Positions 25,581 to 36,375 are shown, counted from the first letter of the stretch. The stretch: 64,000 nt of DNA from Sporolactobacillus sp. CQH2019 (GCF_028765345.1 NZ_JARAJZ010000006.1:204861-268860); one strand, 5' to 3'. Translations and numbers: made by a program. The notes: generated by a model not told the origin, from the sequence alone.

Positions 25581-26960
25581 CTACTTTCTTTGTAAGAAAA
25601 CATAACTTATATGTGTAATAAATTGATGGGCTGCGCTGATAAGCAGGCTCCAGCATAGATCAAGAAGAATGGACCGGGGGGTCGAAAATAAGTACAGACC
25701 CGCAAGAAAACCTGAGCAGACAGGCAGCAGCTTGAACCCATTTACTTTTTTTTCGGAGATCATCAGCAGGGAAAAAGAAGGGATTGAAGCGATACAGAGT
25801 AATGAAAAGATTTTAATACTCGTAAAAAGGAGAGTCATGGAAGGATGGAGCGCAGCAAAAAGAACAATAAGAAATAAGAGCGCGCCGGCATAAACCTTTT
25901 TAAAAAAACGCCGATCCTTGTTTTGAGTATCCTGATGGATTAGCAGGAAAGCATCCATGATCGATTTCAGACAGACAATCGCACCGATCAGACCGATGGA
26001 AAACAATGAAACGGCCAAAAAATAGGCAAAAAAAGGAGCGGAGTGAGATAAAGCATCCAGGACACTGATCAGAGTCGAAGCTTGTCGATGGTCGGTCGTC
26101 CGGACAAATACGGCAATCATCATTAGTGTGACAATCAGGCTGGCAAAGCAGAACACGGCGCATCTGTAAATGGTCCGCATTCTGTTTTCCTTCATGGAAA
26201 AACTGATATGCCATAACGATAAATCAGTCAGGAGGTAACCGAAATAAATACTGATCATGACAAATAACCATAAGCACTGGGTCCCGAAACCGGAAAGAAA
26301 ATCCGGACCCAGCCGGCCCTGCTCGATTGTCCAGTTCCGGTAGATTGAAAAAATACCATTTGTGAGATAGGCGTAAAGAAGCAGGCAGACCATGGTGAAA
26401 AAAATGAGGACATTAAGCAGCCTGCTTATTTTTTTGATCGCTGCAAAACCGCCGGCAACTGCATAAACATAGACAAGGAATAAAAGAGAAAGAAATACCC
26501 ATCTTTCAGAGACCTGGAACAGATTGACCGCGAGCAGCGTCATCCATGTAATTTCTGAGAGAAAGGCAAAAAAAGAAATAAGCGTCATGATCAGTAAGAT
26601 CAAATGAAAAGTATACTGATCGGCTGCGCGTTCCCTGAAAAAAGTGAGCGGTGTGTGATTGGGATTATTCAGATGTCTCCTGCCGGCCGCGCGGATCCAT
26701 TTTTCATAAAGAACCATCATCGGGAGCATAAAAAGAGTGAAGAGGATCCCTCTTATCAGACTGTTGTTTGAGATGAACTGAAAAAACATAAAGATCATGA
26801 ATCCTTTTAGCAGATGCGAAAGCAGCAACGGCGTGCCTTCGTGAAGTCCGAGTCTTTTACTGCCCTGTATGTATGCGGGAATCGACGTTTCGCGGCTTAG
26901 ATAGGGAAGGGCGGAAATGAGCAGCAGCAAATAAGGAATGATCAGGGCATCCTCATTCAT
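25581..26960 (-). CDS. Polytopic membrane transporter, probable sodium:solute symporter-like
   Basis: A 459-residue protein with 11-13 hydrophobic helices. The segment FFRERAADQYTF, the following helix pair and VYVYAVAGGFAAIKKISRLL resemble the sodium:solute symporter (SSF) core, but the match is loose. ATG 26960 is chosen because it overlaps the response-regulator stop (GATGAATGA), which implies translational coupling; the frame is open further upstream. Coupling to a histidine kinase that has almost no sensor domain suggests that this transporter is either the regulated target or the actual sensor. A permease of another family cannot be excluded. Confidence 0.6.
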   Translation of the reverse strand: MNEDALIIPYLLLLISALPYLSRETSIPAYIQGSKRLGLHEGTPLLLSHLLKGFMIFMFFQFISNNSLIRGILFTLFMLPMMVLYEKWIRAAGRRHLNNPNHTPLTFFRERAADQYTFHLILLIMTLISFFAFLSEITWMTLLAVNLFQVSERWVFLSLLFLVYVYAVAGGFAAIKKISRLLNVLIFFTMVCLLLYAYLTNGIFSIYRNWTIEQGRLGPDFLSGFGTQCLWLFVMISIYFGYLLTDLSLWHISFSMKENRMRTIYRCAVFCFASLIVTLMMIAVFVRTTDHRQASTLISVLDALSHSAPFFAYFLAVSLFSIGLIGAIVCLKSIMDAFLLIHQDTQNKDRRFFKKVYAGALLFLIVLFAALHPSMTLLFTSIKIFSLLCIASIPSFSLLMISEKKVNGFKLLPVCSGFLAGLYLFSTPRSILLDLCWSLLISAAHQFITHISYVFLQRK

Positions 26961-27666
26961 CCTGCGGCCCGATCTTTCCATGCCTGAATTGAGTCGGTGT
27001 TCTGTTCTCATGCTTTTTAAAAGAATTAGTGAAATAATTCTGGCTTGAGAAACCGACGGCATCTGCAATATATTGTATCGTATACTCAGGGTACTGCGTC
27101 ATCAGCAGTTTTGCCTGATTGATTCTGACCTGAACAAGGTAATCTTTGTAGGAAAGCCGCACTTCGTCGTTGAACTTTTTGCTCAGATAATTCGGTGAAA
27201 CGTGGACGAAATCGGCGACATCCTGAAGATGGATATTGTCCTTGTAATGTTCACGAACAAATCGGAGCGCCCTTTGCATCATAGGTGTCAGAGGGAAGGT
27301 GCCGTCCCGGATTTCAAATTTGTCGAGTACATCATAAAGCTCTGTTCGAATGACCGGCTTAACGATGTAATCAATAGCTTTTAATTTAATGGCTCTTTTA
27401 GCATAGTCAAAATTCTGATAGGCAGTAATGATCACAATACCCGGCTTTTTTGAGTGGGCCTGTAATTTTTCTGCCAGGTCCAGCCCGGATTCGCCTGAAA
27501 GGTGGATGTCGAGCATGGCCAGCCGAATATCATGATTGTTTGCAATCTCCAGGGCTTCAAGGCTGTCTTCGGCTGTGAACAGATTCCAATGAGGATAGCG
27601 AGTGTAGATCAGCTGAAGCAGCTGTTCAAGTTCCAGATATTCATCGTCAACAATTAATACGTTCAT
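26953..27666 (-). CDS. Response regulator with AraC-type DNA-binding domain (YesN-like)
   Basis: A 237-residue regulator. Residues 1-120 form the receiver: acidic pair in VDDE, phospho-acceptor Asp53 in MLDIHLSG, Thr in IITAYQNFDYAKRA and Lys in YIVKPV. Residues 135-232 are an AraC-type double helix-turn-helix (LQDVADFVHVSPNYLSKKF and IQYIADAVGFSSQNYFTNSF). It is far shorter than most YesN proteins because it lacks the long linker. Its start overlaps the kinase stop by 4 bp and its stop overlaps the transporter start, so the three genes form a tight operon. Confidence 0.9.
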   Translation of the reverse strand: MNVLIVDDEYLELEQLLQLIYTRYPHWNLFTAEDSLEALEIANNHDIRLAMLDIHLSGESGLDLAEKLQAHSKKPGIVIITAYQNFDYAKRAIKLKAIDYIVKPVIRTELYDVLDKFEIRDGTFPLTPMMQRALRFVREHYKDNIHLQDVADFVHVSPNYLSKKFNDEVRLSYKDYLVQVRINQAKLLMTQYPEYTIQYIADAVGFSSQNYFTNSFKKHENRTPTQFRHGKIGPQDE

Positions 27667-28409
27667 GACTCATCCTCCACAATGGTGTAAGGCCAGACGA
27701 CTTTTGCCACAGTTTCGCGGTCTGCGTTCTTCTCTATACGGACTTCCGTGTACAAATCGAAAAGCAGTCGCAGCCTTTTCCGTATATTTTCCAGACCGAT
27801 ACCATGCTCGCTTTGCAGATTGAGGGGTTCCGATCCGTTGTCTGTGACACGCAGCTCCACCCAGTTTCCCTTCCGCTCGAGAGAGATTGACAGTCTCTTA
27901 TTGCCCGTGTTCTTGCCGAAGGCGTGCTTAAAAGCATTTTCCACTAGAATTTGCAGCGTATACGGCGGAATTCCCGCTGAAAGCTCTTGATCATTCACCT
28001 GAATGTCTATGCTCAGCTTTCTTCCGAATCGGAGTTTTTGAATATATATGTAATTTTTAATCTGATTCAGTTCGACAGAAAAAGGAATCATGTCTTTTTT
28101 ATCCGTATATTTATAACGAAGATACATTGAAAAACGCTCGAGGCCTTCAATCAATTTTTCTTGCCGTTTCAGCCGGGCCAGAGATAATATGACATTTAAG
28201 GTATTAAACATAAAATGCGGCTGAATTTGTCTGCTGAGCTGGAGCAGCTCACTTTCCTGAACCCGGTTCTGCAAACGGACCTTTGTGTTTTCCAGCTCCA
28301 AAACATTAATCTCCTTTTCAACAATCGGCAGCGAAATGAGCAGAAAGAAGGAGAGAATACTGAACACGACGCTGCAGAACACAAGGCCTTCAAATAAATA
28401 GAACAGCAT
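27663..28409 (-). CDS. LytS/YesM-type sensor histidine kinase without a sensor domain
   Basis: A 248-residue kinase. Residues 1-30 are hydrophobic (membrane anchor), a short coiled region follows, then the His_kinase motif SRQIQPHFMFNTLN with His65. The ATPase domain shows LQILVENAFKHAFGK (N box) and GIGLENIRKRL (G box). Related YesM and LytS kinases carry large extracytoplasmic or multi-helix sensors that are absent here. GGGGGAGG precedes the ATG 28409. It should phosphorylate the response regulator encoded next. Input probably comes from another membrane protein. Confidence 0.88.
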   Translation of the reverse strand: MLFYLFEGLVFCSVVFSILSFFLLISLPIVEKEINVLELENTKVRLQNRVQESELLQLSRQIQPHFMFNTLNVILSLARLKRQEKLIEGLERFSMYLRYKYTDKKDMIPFSVELNQIKNYIYIQKLRFGRKLSIDIQVNDQELSAGIPPYTLQILVENAFKHAFGKNTGNKRLSISLERKGNWVELRVTDNGSEPLNLQSEHGIGLENIRKRLRLLFDLYTEVRIEKNADRETVAKVVWPYTIVEDES

Positions 28410-28818
28410 ATCTGCCCGCCTCCCCCTTTCTTTCAGAATTTAAACTCTATTATATTATAAACGGCTGCTTTGAGGAAATAGAATCGGTCGCAGTCGGAAA
28501 TGTAGCCAGTCCGGAACGGCAAGTGATCCGGGCAAGCAGGACAGACCGCGCGAGGATGTTTTGCTGCAATTTTTTGAAAAAAAATTCAGACAGCTCCGTT
28601 TAGCGGTTCTTATCGGAAAATATTCGTACATTTTTTCTATGCATAAATGAATAATGGAAACGATCGGATTATGAGCCTGATGATTGAAAATAGATACAAT
28701 TTCCTTTTCATAACAAAAATGATGCTGAGAATGAACGGAGCGCGACAAGAAACTCGGGCTTATATGTCATAATTCATAACTTTGTATGTTAAAATTGTTC
28801 CTAAAAGGAGGGTGACCG
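28410..28818. other. Divergent regulatory region between the kinase operon and the enhancer-binding protein
   Basis: 409 bp, partly AT-rich, with no gene. TGCATAAATGA (28640-28650) resembles the TTGCATAAATA motif found before patA and before the putrescine-module permease. Starts lie at both ends, so promoters for both directions must be here, but no convincing hexamer pair was identified. Confidence 0.35.
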
Positions 28819-30903
28819 ATGCTTCCGATTCCGAACGATAAAATCCGGCCTGTCGTGACGGTACCTTTAGAGCAAATCGATAAACATCTGGAACAGCATA
28901 CGGATGATTCGATAAACGACTATCTGTTCATCGAGGATAGAAATCGGCTGATCGGCTATATTTCCGTCAGAGAGATGAAATCGAAAAACAGGCACCGCAT
29001 GACTGCTGACGAGATTAAAAAGCAGACCCATCCGCTGGAAACAGCCTGTTTTCTCGGGCAGGAGTTTTCGATTCCGGATCTTTACCGGGTGATCGGCGAA
29101 GCGGTGACTCTTGTTAAAGACAGGGATGGCTGCCTGATCGGCTACATAAAAAGAGAAGATCTGCTTGTGGCTCTGTTTCAGGATGAAAGCCAGAACACGG
29201 ATTTGTTGAAGACTATTCTGACATCAATCCCGATGGGTATTTTTATCGCCGATCGTCAAAGAAGGATGGTTAATTTTAATGAAGCGGGTCTGAGAATGAC
29301 CAAGCGCCGTGCCTCCGAAGTCGCCCATGAACCGGCGGAGAATATTTTCGGCCGCAAAGAGATCGATCGTGTTTTCACGACCGGAGAGACGATCCTGAAT
29401 CAGATTGTCGTCGGCGGCCAGGTGGGGCTTCTCGCCGATTACAGCCCCATTTTCGGTCCCGGCCGCACGATAAACGGCGTCGTCATTGTTGTTCAGGATT
29501 TGCCAATGGTTGAAAAAATGGCGATGGAACTGGAATATGTAAAAAACCTGAATGCGGACCTGAATGCCGTTTTATCAAGCATGTACGACGAAATTCTGGT
29601 CCTGGACGAGGAAGGCGGTCTGATTCGCTGCAGTGAAACTCTCTCTGCCGATTATTGGCATATTAATTTTAAAAAATTGATCGGAAAAAATCTGCTTCAT
29701 CTTGAAGCGAAGGGGATGTTTCACCTGCCGGTCATTCGGTACGTGATTGAGAACAGAAAAAAATATTCGGTTGTACAGGAAACATCGGACGGAAAGAAAG
29801 TGCTGGCGCTCGGCACCCCGGTTTTCGGCGATAACGGGGAGATTCAGAGAATCATTATTGCCCTGCGCGATATCACGGAAACCGCAGAGCTTAAAACACG
29901 GCTTAATGAATATAAAAAGGAGCTGGACGGCTTTAGAAAGAAAGACCTTTTCATGCAGCAGATGGTTTTCAGAAGCGTAAAAATGGAGGAACTGATGATC
30001 CGGGTAAAAAAGGTCGCCGAGTTTTCCTCAACGGTACTGATCGACGGCGAGTCGGGTGTCGGAAAAGAAGTCGTTGCTCAGGCGATTCATCAAATGGGCA
30101 CTCGAAGCAGCCGGCCTTTTTTAAAACTGAATTGCGGGGCCATTCCCGGAAATCTCCTGGAAAGCGAATTGTTCGGGTACGTGAAAGGGGCATTTACCGG
30201 CGCGAGCACAGCCGGTAAAAAAGGTTATTTCGAGCAGGCCGACGGCGGGGTGCTGTTCATGGATGAAATCGGCGAGCTTCCGCTTCAGCTGCAGGTAAAG
30301 CTGCTGAGAGTCCTTCAGGAAGGCGAAGTCATTCCGCTCGGCAGCACGCGGCCGATTCCGGTTAATGTTCAGATCGTAGCGGCGACCAACCGAAATTTGA
30401 AAGAAATGGTTAAGGCCGGCGCCTTCCGAGAAGATCTATATTATCGCCTGAATGTCATTCCGATCCATGTGCCGCCCCTGCGCGAGCGTCCTGAGGATAT
30501 CGCCGTTCTTGCGGTTCATTTTCTTAAGCAGCTTAACCAAAAGTATAAGAAGCATTATGTCTTCATGCCGGATGCTCTAAATCTGCTTGAACTTTATCAC
30601 TGGCCGGGGAACATCCGCGAGCTGCAGAATGTCGTGGAACGGCTGATTGTCGTTTCCGATAGTGAGACGATTCATGCCGATCTCGTCGGCAATTTGATCA
30701 GATTCGATCAGCGGGTTCCGGATTCGCATTCTTTTACCAACCGGATCATTCCGATGAAGCAGGCCAAAGAAAAACTGGAGAGAGAACTGGTCGTGATGGC
30801 GATGAAAAAATTCAAAACCACAACGCGTGCAGCAGAGGCGCTTGGTATCAGTCAATCTTCGGTCAGCAGGAAGTATAATAAGATTCTCGGCGAAGGGCAT
30901 TAA
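28819..30903 (+). CDS. Sigma-54-dependent enhancer-binding protein with CBS and PAS domains
   Basis: A 694-residue activator. Residues 1-130 hold two CBS-like halves (LFIEDRNRLIGYISVREM and VKDRDGCLIGYIKREDLL), about 135-235 and 250-365 are PAS-like, and about 385-610 form the AAA+ module. GESGVGKE (near 410) is Walker A, GAFTGAS (near 457) is the sigma-54 contact loop and GVLFMDEIGE is Walker B. The C-terminal Fis-type helix-turn-helix is TTRAAEALGISQSSVSRKY. Its ATG has AAAGGAGGGTGA upstream. It directly precedes a sigma-54 promoter at 31170 and should activate the patA module in response to a ligand sensed by the CBS or PAS domains. Confidence 0.93.
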   Translation: MLPIPNDKIRPVVTVPLEQIDKHLEQHTDDSINDYLFIEDRNRLIGYISVREMKSKNRHRMTADEIKKQTHPLETACFLGQEFSIPDLYRVIGEAVTLVKDRDGCLIGYIKREDLLVALFQDESQNTDLLKTILTSIPMGIFIADRQRRMVNFNEAGLRMTKRRASEVAHEPAENIFGRKEIDRVFTTGETILNQIVVGGQVGLLADYSPIFGPGRTINGVVIVVQDLPMVEKMAMELEYVKNLNADLNAVLSSMYDEILVLDEEGGLIRCSETLSADYWHINFKKLIGKNLLHLEAKGMFHLPVIRYVIENRKKYSVVQETSDGKKVLALGTPVFGDNGEIQRIIIALRDITETAELKTRLNEYKKELDGFRKKDLFMQQMVFRSVKMEELMIRVKKVAEFSSTVLIDGESGVGKEVVAQAIHQMGTRSSRPFLKLNCGAIPGNLLESELFGYVKGAFTGASTAGKKGYFEQADGGVLFMDEIGELPLQLQVKLLRVLQEGEVIPLGSTRPIPVNVQIVAATNRNLKEMVKAGAFREDLYYRLNVIPIHVPPLRERPEDIAVLAVHFLKQLNQKYKKHYVFMPDALNLLELYHWPGNIRELQNVVERLIVVSDSETIHADLVGNLIRFDQRVPDSHSFTNRIIPMKQAKEKLERELVVMAMKKFKTTTRAAEALGISQSSVSRKYNKILGEGH

Positions 30904-30912
30904 TCTGTTCGA

Positions 30913-30957
30913 AAAAGGCGGGATATCACAGCGGATAGGCGCGGATTCCCGTCTTTT
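30913..30957 (+). terminator. Probable terminator after the enhancer-binding protein
   Basis: AAAAGGCGGGA (30913-30923) pairs with TCCCGTCTTTT (30947-30957) over 11 positions, including one G-U pair, around a 23-nt loop. The T4 end is followed by GCTCTTTT. It lies just after the stop. Confidence 0.6.
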
Positions 30958-30988
30958 GCTCTTTTATTCCTGGGCCCGCAGACTTGCT

Positions 30989-31042
30989 CTATGAAAAAAA
31001 TCATAGGCTATCCATTTTTGCATAAATAAACAGTCGATTTTA
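30989..31042 (+). promoter_or_regulatory. Candidate upstream activator sites for the sigma-54 promoter
   Basis: CTATGA (30989-30994) and TCATAG (31001-31006) form a perfect dyad around A6, about 165-180 bp before the sigma-54 promoter, a usual enhancer distance. Next to it, TTGCATAAATA (31018-31028) and GATTTTA (31036-31042) recur together before the module permease gene (34352-34372). Either could bind the enhancer-binding protein. Confidence 0.4.
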
Positions 31043-31169
31043 CACAATAGTGATCAAGCAGGATCCGGTCAAAAGATGAACCGGATTTTTATTTATCTCT
31101 TGCCTCTGTTCAATTTATTATCAAATTTTTGTAACAATTTCTTACATGCGAATCACATGCCGATGAAAA

Positions 31170-31186
31170 TGGCACATAAATTGCTT
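31170..31186 (+). promoter_or_regulatory. Sigma-54 (-24/-12) promoter of patA
   Basis: TGGCACATAAATTGCTT matches the consensus TGGCAC-N5-TTGC with invariant GG at 31171-31172 and GC at 31183-31184. It is 146 bp before the patA start and directly downstream of the gene for a sigma-54 activator. No equally good match was noticed in other intergenic regions. Confidence 0.9.
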
Positions 31187-31283
31187 GCTGAACAGTGAAT
31201 AAATGAAGCCCTCGCATTTCTCAACTGCGCCTGACGATTTGAACCGTAAAGAGGTGATCATTTTTAAGATGAAAACGGATTGA

Positions 31284-32699
<1,416 letters not shown>

Positions 32700-32827
32700 A
32701 GGCGGGAGTCCGGAATGAACATGAGTATCGGCTGAAACGGGCGGCCGCAGGCAACCCGTCTGCCAAGTCGGCGCCGATCGAGAGGCGGCGTCCGTCCGAC
32801 AATTTTTTTATAGGGGGGAAATCAGGG

Positions 32828-34324
32828 ATGGCAACGAAAACCAGCCGGAAAATCCTGGAACTGAGCATGTATATTGACGGCGAATGGCGGCAGGGTTCGG
32901 GAAACGGAAAGCGGGAAATTATCAATCCCGCCAATGGTGAAGTGATTGCGCAGGCGGCGGAAGGCAATGTGTCCGATGTGCGGGCTGCCGTGCAGGCGGC
33001 AAGGGAGGCTTTTGATCGCGGGCCATGGCCGGGACTGAGCGCTGAAGAGCGCGCCGGTTATCTGCTTAAGGCTGCCGCTAAGATCGATGAACGGCACGAC
33101 GAGCTGGCAGCGCTGGAAACCCTCGATAATGGCAAACCGCTCAGAGAAGCCGGCTATGATGTGAGCGATGCTGCGGCCTGTTTCCGCTATTACGCCGGAT
33201 TAATTCCGGCGCCTCACGGCGAGACCTATACGGTTCCGGATAATATGCAGGCCATGGTGATCCGCGAACCGATCGGCGTCTGCGGACTGATTGTTCCCTG
33301 GAATTATCCGCTGCTGATGAGTGTCTGGAAGATTGCCCCGGCACTTGCCGCCGGCAATGCCATCGTTTATAAACCGTCGGAACTGACGCCGGTCACTGCG
33401 ACGAAGCTGTTCGAAATATTAGAAGAAACCGGTCTGCCGAAAGGGGTGGCCAATATGGTGATGGGTGCCGGAGAAACGGTCGGAAACGAGATTGCCGTCA
33501 GCCATGGCGTCGATATGATTTCCTTCACCGGCGGAACGGATACCGGCCGTCGGATCATGAAGGCTGCGAGCGGCAATATGAAAAAAATATCGCTGGAACT
33601 GGGCGGCAAATCGCCCAACATCATCTTTGCCGACGCCGATTTTGAAAGCGCCGTGGATTATGCCTTATTCGGGATTTATGCCGGTGCGGGTCAGATTTGT
33701 TCGGCGGGATCGCGAATTCTGGTTGAGGAAAGCATCAAAGATGCGTTCGTTGCCCGCTTTACGGAACGGGCTAATAAAATCAGAGTGGGGGCGGGCGGCG
33801 ATCCGGAAACGGAAATGGGGCCGCTTGTCAGTCAGGAACAACTGGACAAAGTACTCCGATATATCGAGATCGGCAAAGCGGAGGGAGCTGAAATTGCCTG
33901 CGGCGGCTTTCGCCTGACGGGCCGTGATTTTGACAATGGATTCTTTGTCGCTCCCACCGCTTTTATTGATACAGAGCCCGGTATGCGTATTGTTCAGGAA
34001 GAAATCTTCGGACCGGTTGCCGTCTTTCAGACGTTCAGAGATGAAACGGAAGCTGTCAGACTGGCTAATGAGACAAAATACGGATTGGCCGGCGCCGTCT
34101 TTACCAAGGATGCAGCCAGGGCGATGCGCGTCATTAAAAAAGTGCGCGCCGGTATCACATGGGTCAATACGTATCATGGCACGTACAACGAAGCGCCATG
34201 GCACGGTTATAAACAGAGCGGGATCGGTTCAAGTCTGGGTACATACGGCCTGGACGAATTTTTAGAGACGAAGCAGATTAATTTTAACCTTGATGGGGGA
34301 CCGAGCGGCTGGTTTTCCGGTTAA
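32828..34324 (+). CDS. Aldehyde dehydrogenase, probable 4-aminobutyraldehyde dehydrogenase
   Basis: A 498-residue NAD(P)-dependent aldehyde dehydrogenase. The glutamate base is in LELGGKSPN, the catalytic cysteine in GAGQICSAGSR, and the cofactor segments VPWNYPLLM, KPSELTPVTA and SFTGGTDTGRRI are intact; QEEIFGPVAVFQTF is the late motif. AGGGGGGAAA precedes the ATG. Sequence style is that of betaine/aminoaldehyde dehydrogenases such as GbsA and PatD. Following patA, it should oxidise 4-aminobutanal to GABA. Oxidation of betaine aldehyde is a fallback possibility, but there is no choline gene nearby. Confidence 0.85.
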   Translation: MATKTSRKILELSMYIDGEWRQGSGNGKREIINPANGEVIAQAAEGNVSDVRAAVQAAREAFDRGPWPGLSAEERAGYLLKAAAKIDERHDELAALETLDNGKPLREAGYDVSDAAACFRYYAGLIPAPHGETYTVPDNMQAMVIREPIGVCGLIVPWNYPLLMSVWKIAPALAAGNAIVYKPSELTPVTATKLFEILEETGLPKGVANMVMGAGETVGNEIAVSHGVDMISFTGGTDTGRRIMKAASGNMKKISLELGGKSPNIIFADADFESAVDYALFGIYAGAGQICSAGSRILVEESIKDAFVARFTERANKIRVGAGGDPETEMGPLVSQEQLDKVLRYIEIGKAEGAEIACGGFRLTGRDFDNGFFVAPTAFIDTEPGMRIVQEEIFGPVAVFQTFRDETEAVRLANETKYGLAGAVFTKDAARAMRVIKKVRAGITWVNTYHGTYNEAPWHGYKQSGIGSSLGTYGLDEFLETKQINFNLDGGPSGWFSG

Positions 34325-34351
34325 GATTATTTCCGACCTGTATTTTCAGAA

Positions 34352-34372
34352 TTGCATAAATAGTGGATTTTA
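34352..34372 (+). promoter_or_regulatory. TTGCATAAATA / GATTTTA motif before the module permease gene
   Basis: TTGCATAAATA (34352-34362) followed by GATTTTA (34366-34372) repeats, with a shorter spacer, the pair at 31018-31042. A GCCGGT/ACCGGC hairpin (34490-34495, 34506-34511) lies further down the same 247-bp gap. These may give the permease gene its own control. Confidence 0.35.
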
Positions 34373-34571
34373 TAAGGCGCCGTTCCGGACCTGAGAGGGA
34401 AGGCGGTTCACTTCAGAAAAGAATTCTGATGTTTTTAACGCGGTGAAATAAAGAAATTGTGGGTCATTCCGTTTTGGATCGGGATTAGTGCCGGTCGGCA
34501 GGTTTACCGGCCCATCTTTATCAATTTTTATCAAAATAATCAAAATAATAAATGGCGAGGGGATATGTGAC

Positions 34572-35999
34572 ATGTCCGATGAACTCAAGAAAAACGAATT
34601 GACAAAGTTTGATTCCATCATCATGGGCATTGCCGGCACCGCCCCGGCATACACGATTTCGGCCAGTTCGGCGACTCTGGTTGCCACGGTCGGAATCATG
34701 GGGCCCGGTTCGATTCTGTATGCGGCAATTGTTATGTTCGGCATCGCCTTTGCCTTCATGTACCTGAATCGCTGGCGTTCAGATGCCGGGGCCAGTTATG
34801 CCTGGGTGGGCCGGGCGATTCATCCGGCACTCGGGTTCATGAGCGGCTGGGCGTTGATCGTTGCCACGTGTCTGTTCATGGTTGCCGGATCGCTTCCGGT
34901 CGGGACGGCAACGCTCGATCTGATCGCTCCTTCGCTGAGCGGCAATGTGGTTGCCGTTACCGTTGCCGGAGCGTTATGGTTCCTCTCAATGAACATCCTG
35001 ATTATGATAGGCATTCAGATAACGGCCAAATTCCAGAAGTTTATGACGATTATCGAAGTGCTGATCTTGATTGTGATTGCCATCGGAGCTTTTGCCAAAT
35101 TCGGCGTACATCCCGTTCATCCTTTTTCATGGTCCTGGTTTTCACCGGGCGGATTCAATCTCAATATGTTCATGTCCGGTTCTCTTGTCGCGATATTCTA
35201 TTATTGGGGCTGGGACGTCACGGCGAATCTTACCGAGGAAACGAAAGACAGGAATAAAGCACCCGGATACGGCGGCGTTTTCGGCATGATCGGCATCTTC
35301 GTCCTGTTTGAATTACTGCAGATCGTGTTTCAGATGGGACTGACTTCGAAACAGATTGCCAATGCCGGAACTAATCTGCTGCCGGCCGTCGGCAATATGA
35401 TCTTTCCGCGGCCGTGGGGGAATATTGCCATACTGGCCGTGATGATCAGTACCGTCGCGACACTGGAAACCTCGCTGCTGCAGGCAAGCCGTACTTTATT
35501 TTCAATGGGACGCGACAACGTGCTCGGCGCCGGATTCGGACGGCTTCATCCCCGTTTTCAGACGCCGTGGCTTGCCGGAATGGTCATGGGCATTGTTTCT
35601 CTGCTGCTCTTTGTCGTTTCCAGTTTCAGCTCGGGGATCAATGCGATCATGACCGACGCGATTACGGCGATCGGCCTGCAGATCGCCTTCTACTACGGGC
35701 TGACCGGATTTGCCTGTGCGTGGTATTACCGGCACGGACTCACCCATGATTTCAGGACATTTTTCATGCGCGGCCTCTGGCCCGTCTGTTCATCGCTGTT
35801 CCTTTGGGCCATCGCCATCTATGATATCCCGCAGCTGGGCTGGCGGACGGATCTGATCGGCCTGGGGACGCTGTTCATCGGTGTCATCCCGCTCGTTTAC
35901 TACCGGTTTAAACTCAAAAGCCTTTTCTACCTCTCGGGACGTGAGAAGGCCGCTGACCTGGAGACGGCCGTCGAAGCAGCGGCGCCTACAAAATTCTGA
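34572..35999 (+). CDS. APC-family permease, probable putrescine or amino acid importer
   Basis: A 475-residue integral membrane protein with about 12 helices. KFDSIIMGIAGTAPAYTISA, the YLNRWRSDAGASYAWVGRAI segment and DVTANLTEETKDRNKAPGYG are APC hallmarks. The start at ATG 34572 is chosen over an upstream ATG at 34488 because GAGGGG (34557-34562) is 9 nt away and the conserved protein begins there. It is third in the patA module, so polyamine import is the likely role. It differs clearly in sequence from the APC protein at 23207-24571. Confidence 0.82.
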   Translation: MSDELKKNELTKFDSIIMGIAGTAPAYTISASSATLVATVGIMGPGSILYAAIVMFGIAFAFMYLNRWRSDAGASYAWVGRAIHPALGFMSGWALIVATCLFMVAGSLPVGTATLDLIAPSLSGNVVAVTVAGALWFLSMNILIMIGIQITAKFQKFMTIIEVLILIVIAIGAFAKFGVHPVHPFSWSWFSPGGFNLNMFMSGSLVAIFYYWGWDVTANLTEETKDRNKAPGYGGVFGMIGIFVLFELLQIVFQMGLTSKQIANAGTNLLPAVGNMIFPRPWGNIAILAVMISTVATLETSLLQASRTLFSMGRDNVLGAGFGRLHPRFQTPWLAGMVMGIVSLLLFVVSSFSSGINAIMTDAITAIGLQIAFYYGLTGFACAWYYRHGLTHDFRTFFMRGLWPVCSSLFLWAIAIYDIPQLGWRTDLIGLGTLFIGVIPLVYYRFKLKSLFYLSGREKAADLETAVEAAAPTKF

Positions 36000-36361
36000 T
36001 AAGGAAGCCCGACCTGCAGGACTTTGAGATTATCAGATTTCTGAACGGTGCCAGGATAAGCGATCTCTCAGCAAAACGGCCGATCCATTGAGGCCCGAGA
36101 CCGTCCGGGACAGTCAATAAGCCGCATTCCATTCATCGTGATGGAAAAGGCGGCCTGCTGATTGGCGGGTCGGTCCGTGTCCGACTTCTCATTCGTAACC
36201 GGAGAAAATGGGGCGGCTGTCGGACCCGGTTCGCACGGTATCCCGGCGGCACAAGCTCTTTTTTCAGCGGATGGTGAAAAAAGGATTGAGAAAGCTCACT
36301 TCCGGGTGCCCGCAGGCATACAGCAAGCCGGACAATCGGCAGTATAATGCAGAGCACTATC

Positions 36362-36375
36362 GGTAACCGGTTACC
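36362..36375. promoter_or_regulatory. Perfect 14-bp palindrome, LacI-type operator-like
   Basis: GGTAACCGGTTACC is fully self-complementary, and a further CGGTAA half-site lies 9 bp on (36382-36387). LacI/GalR-family operators often have such a CG-centred AACCGGTT core. No gene starts nearby, so it is orphaned in its present setting. Confidence 0.4.
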
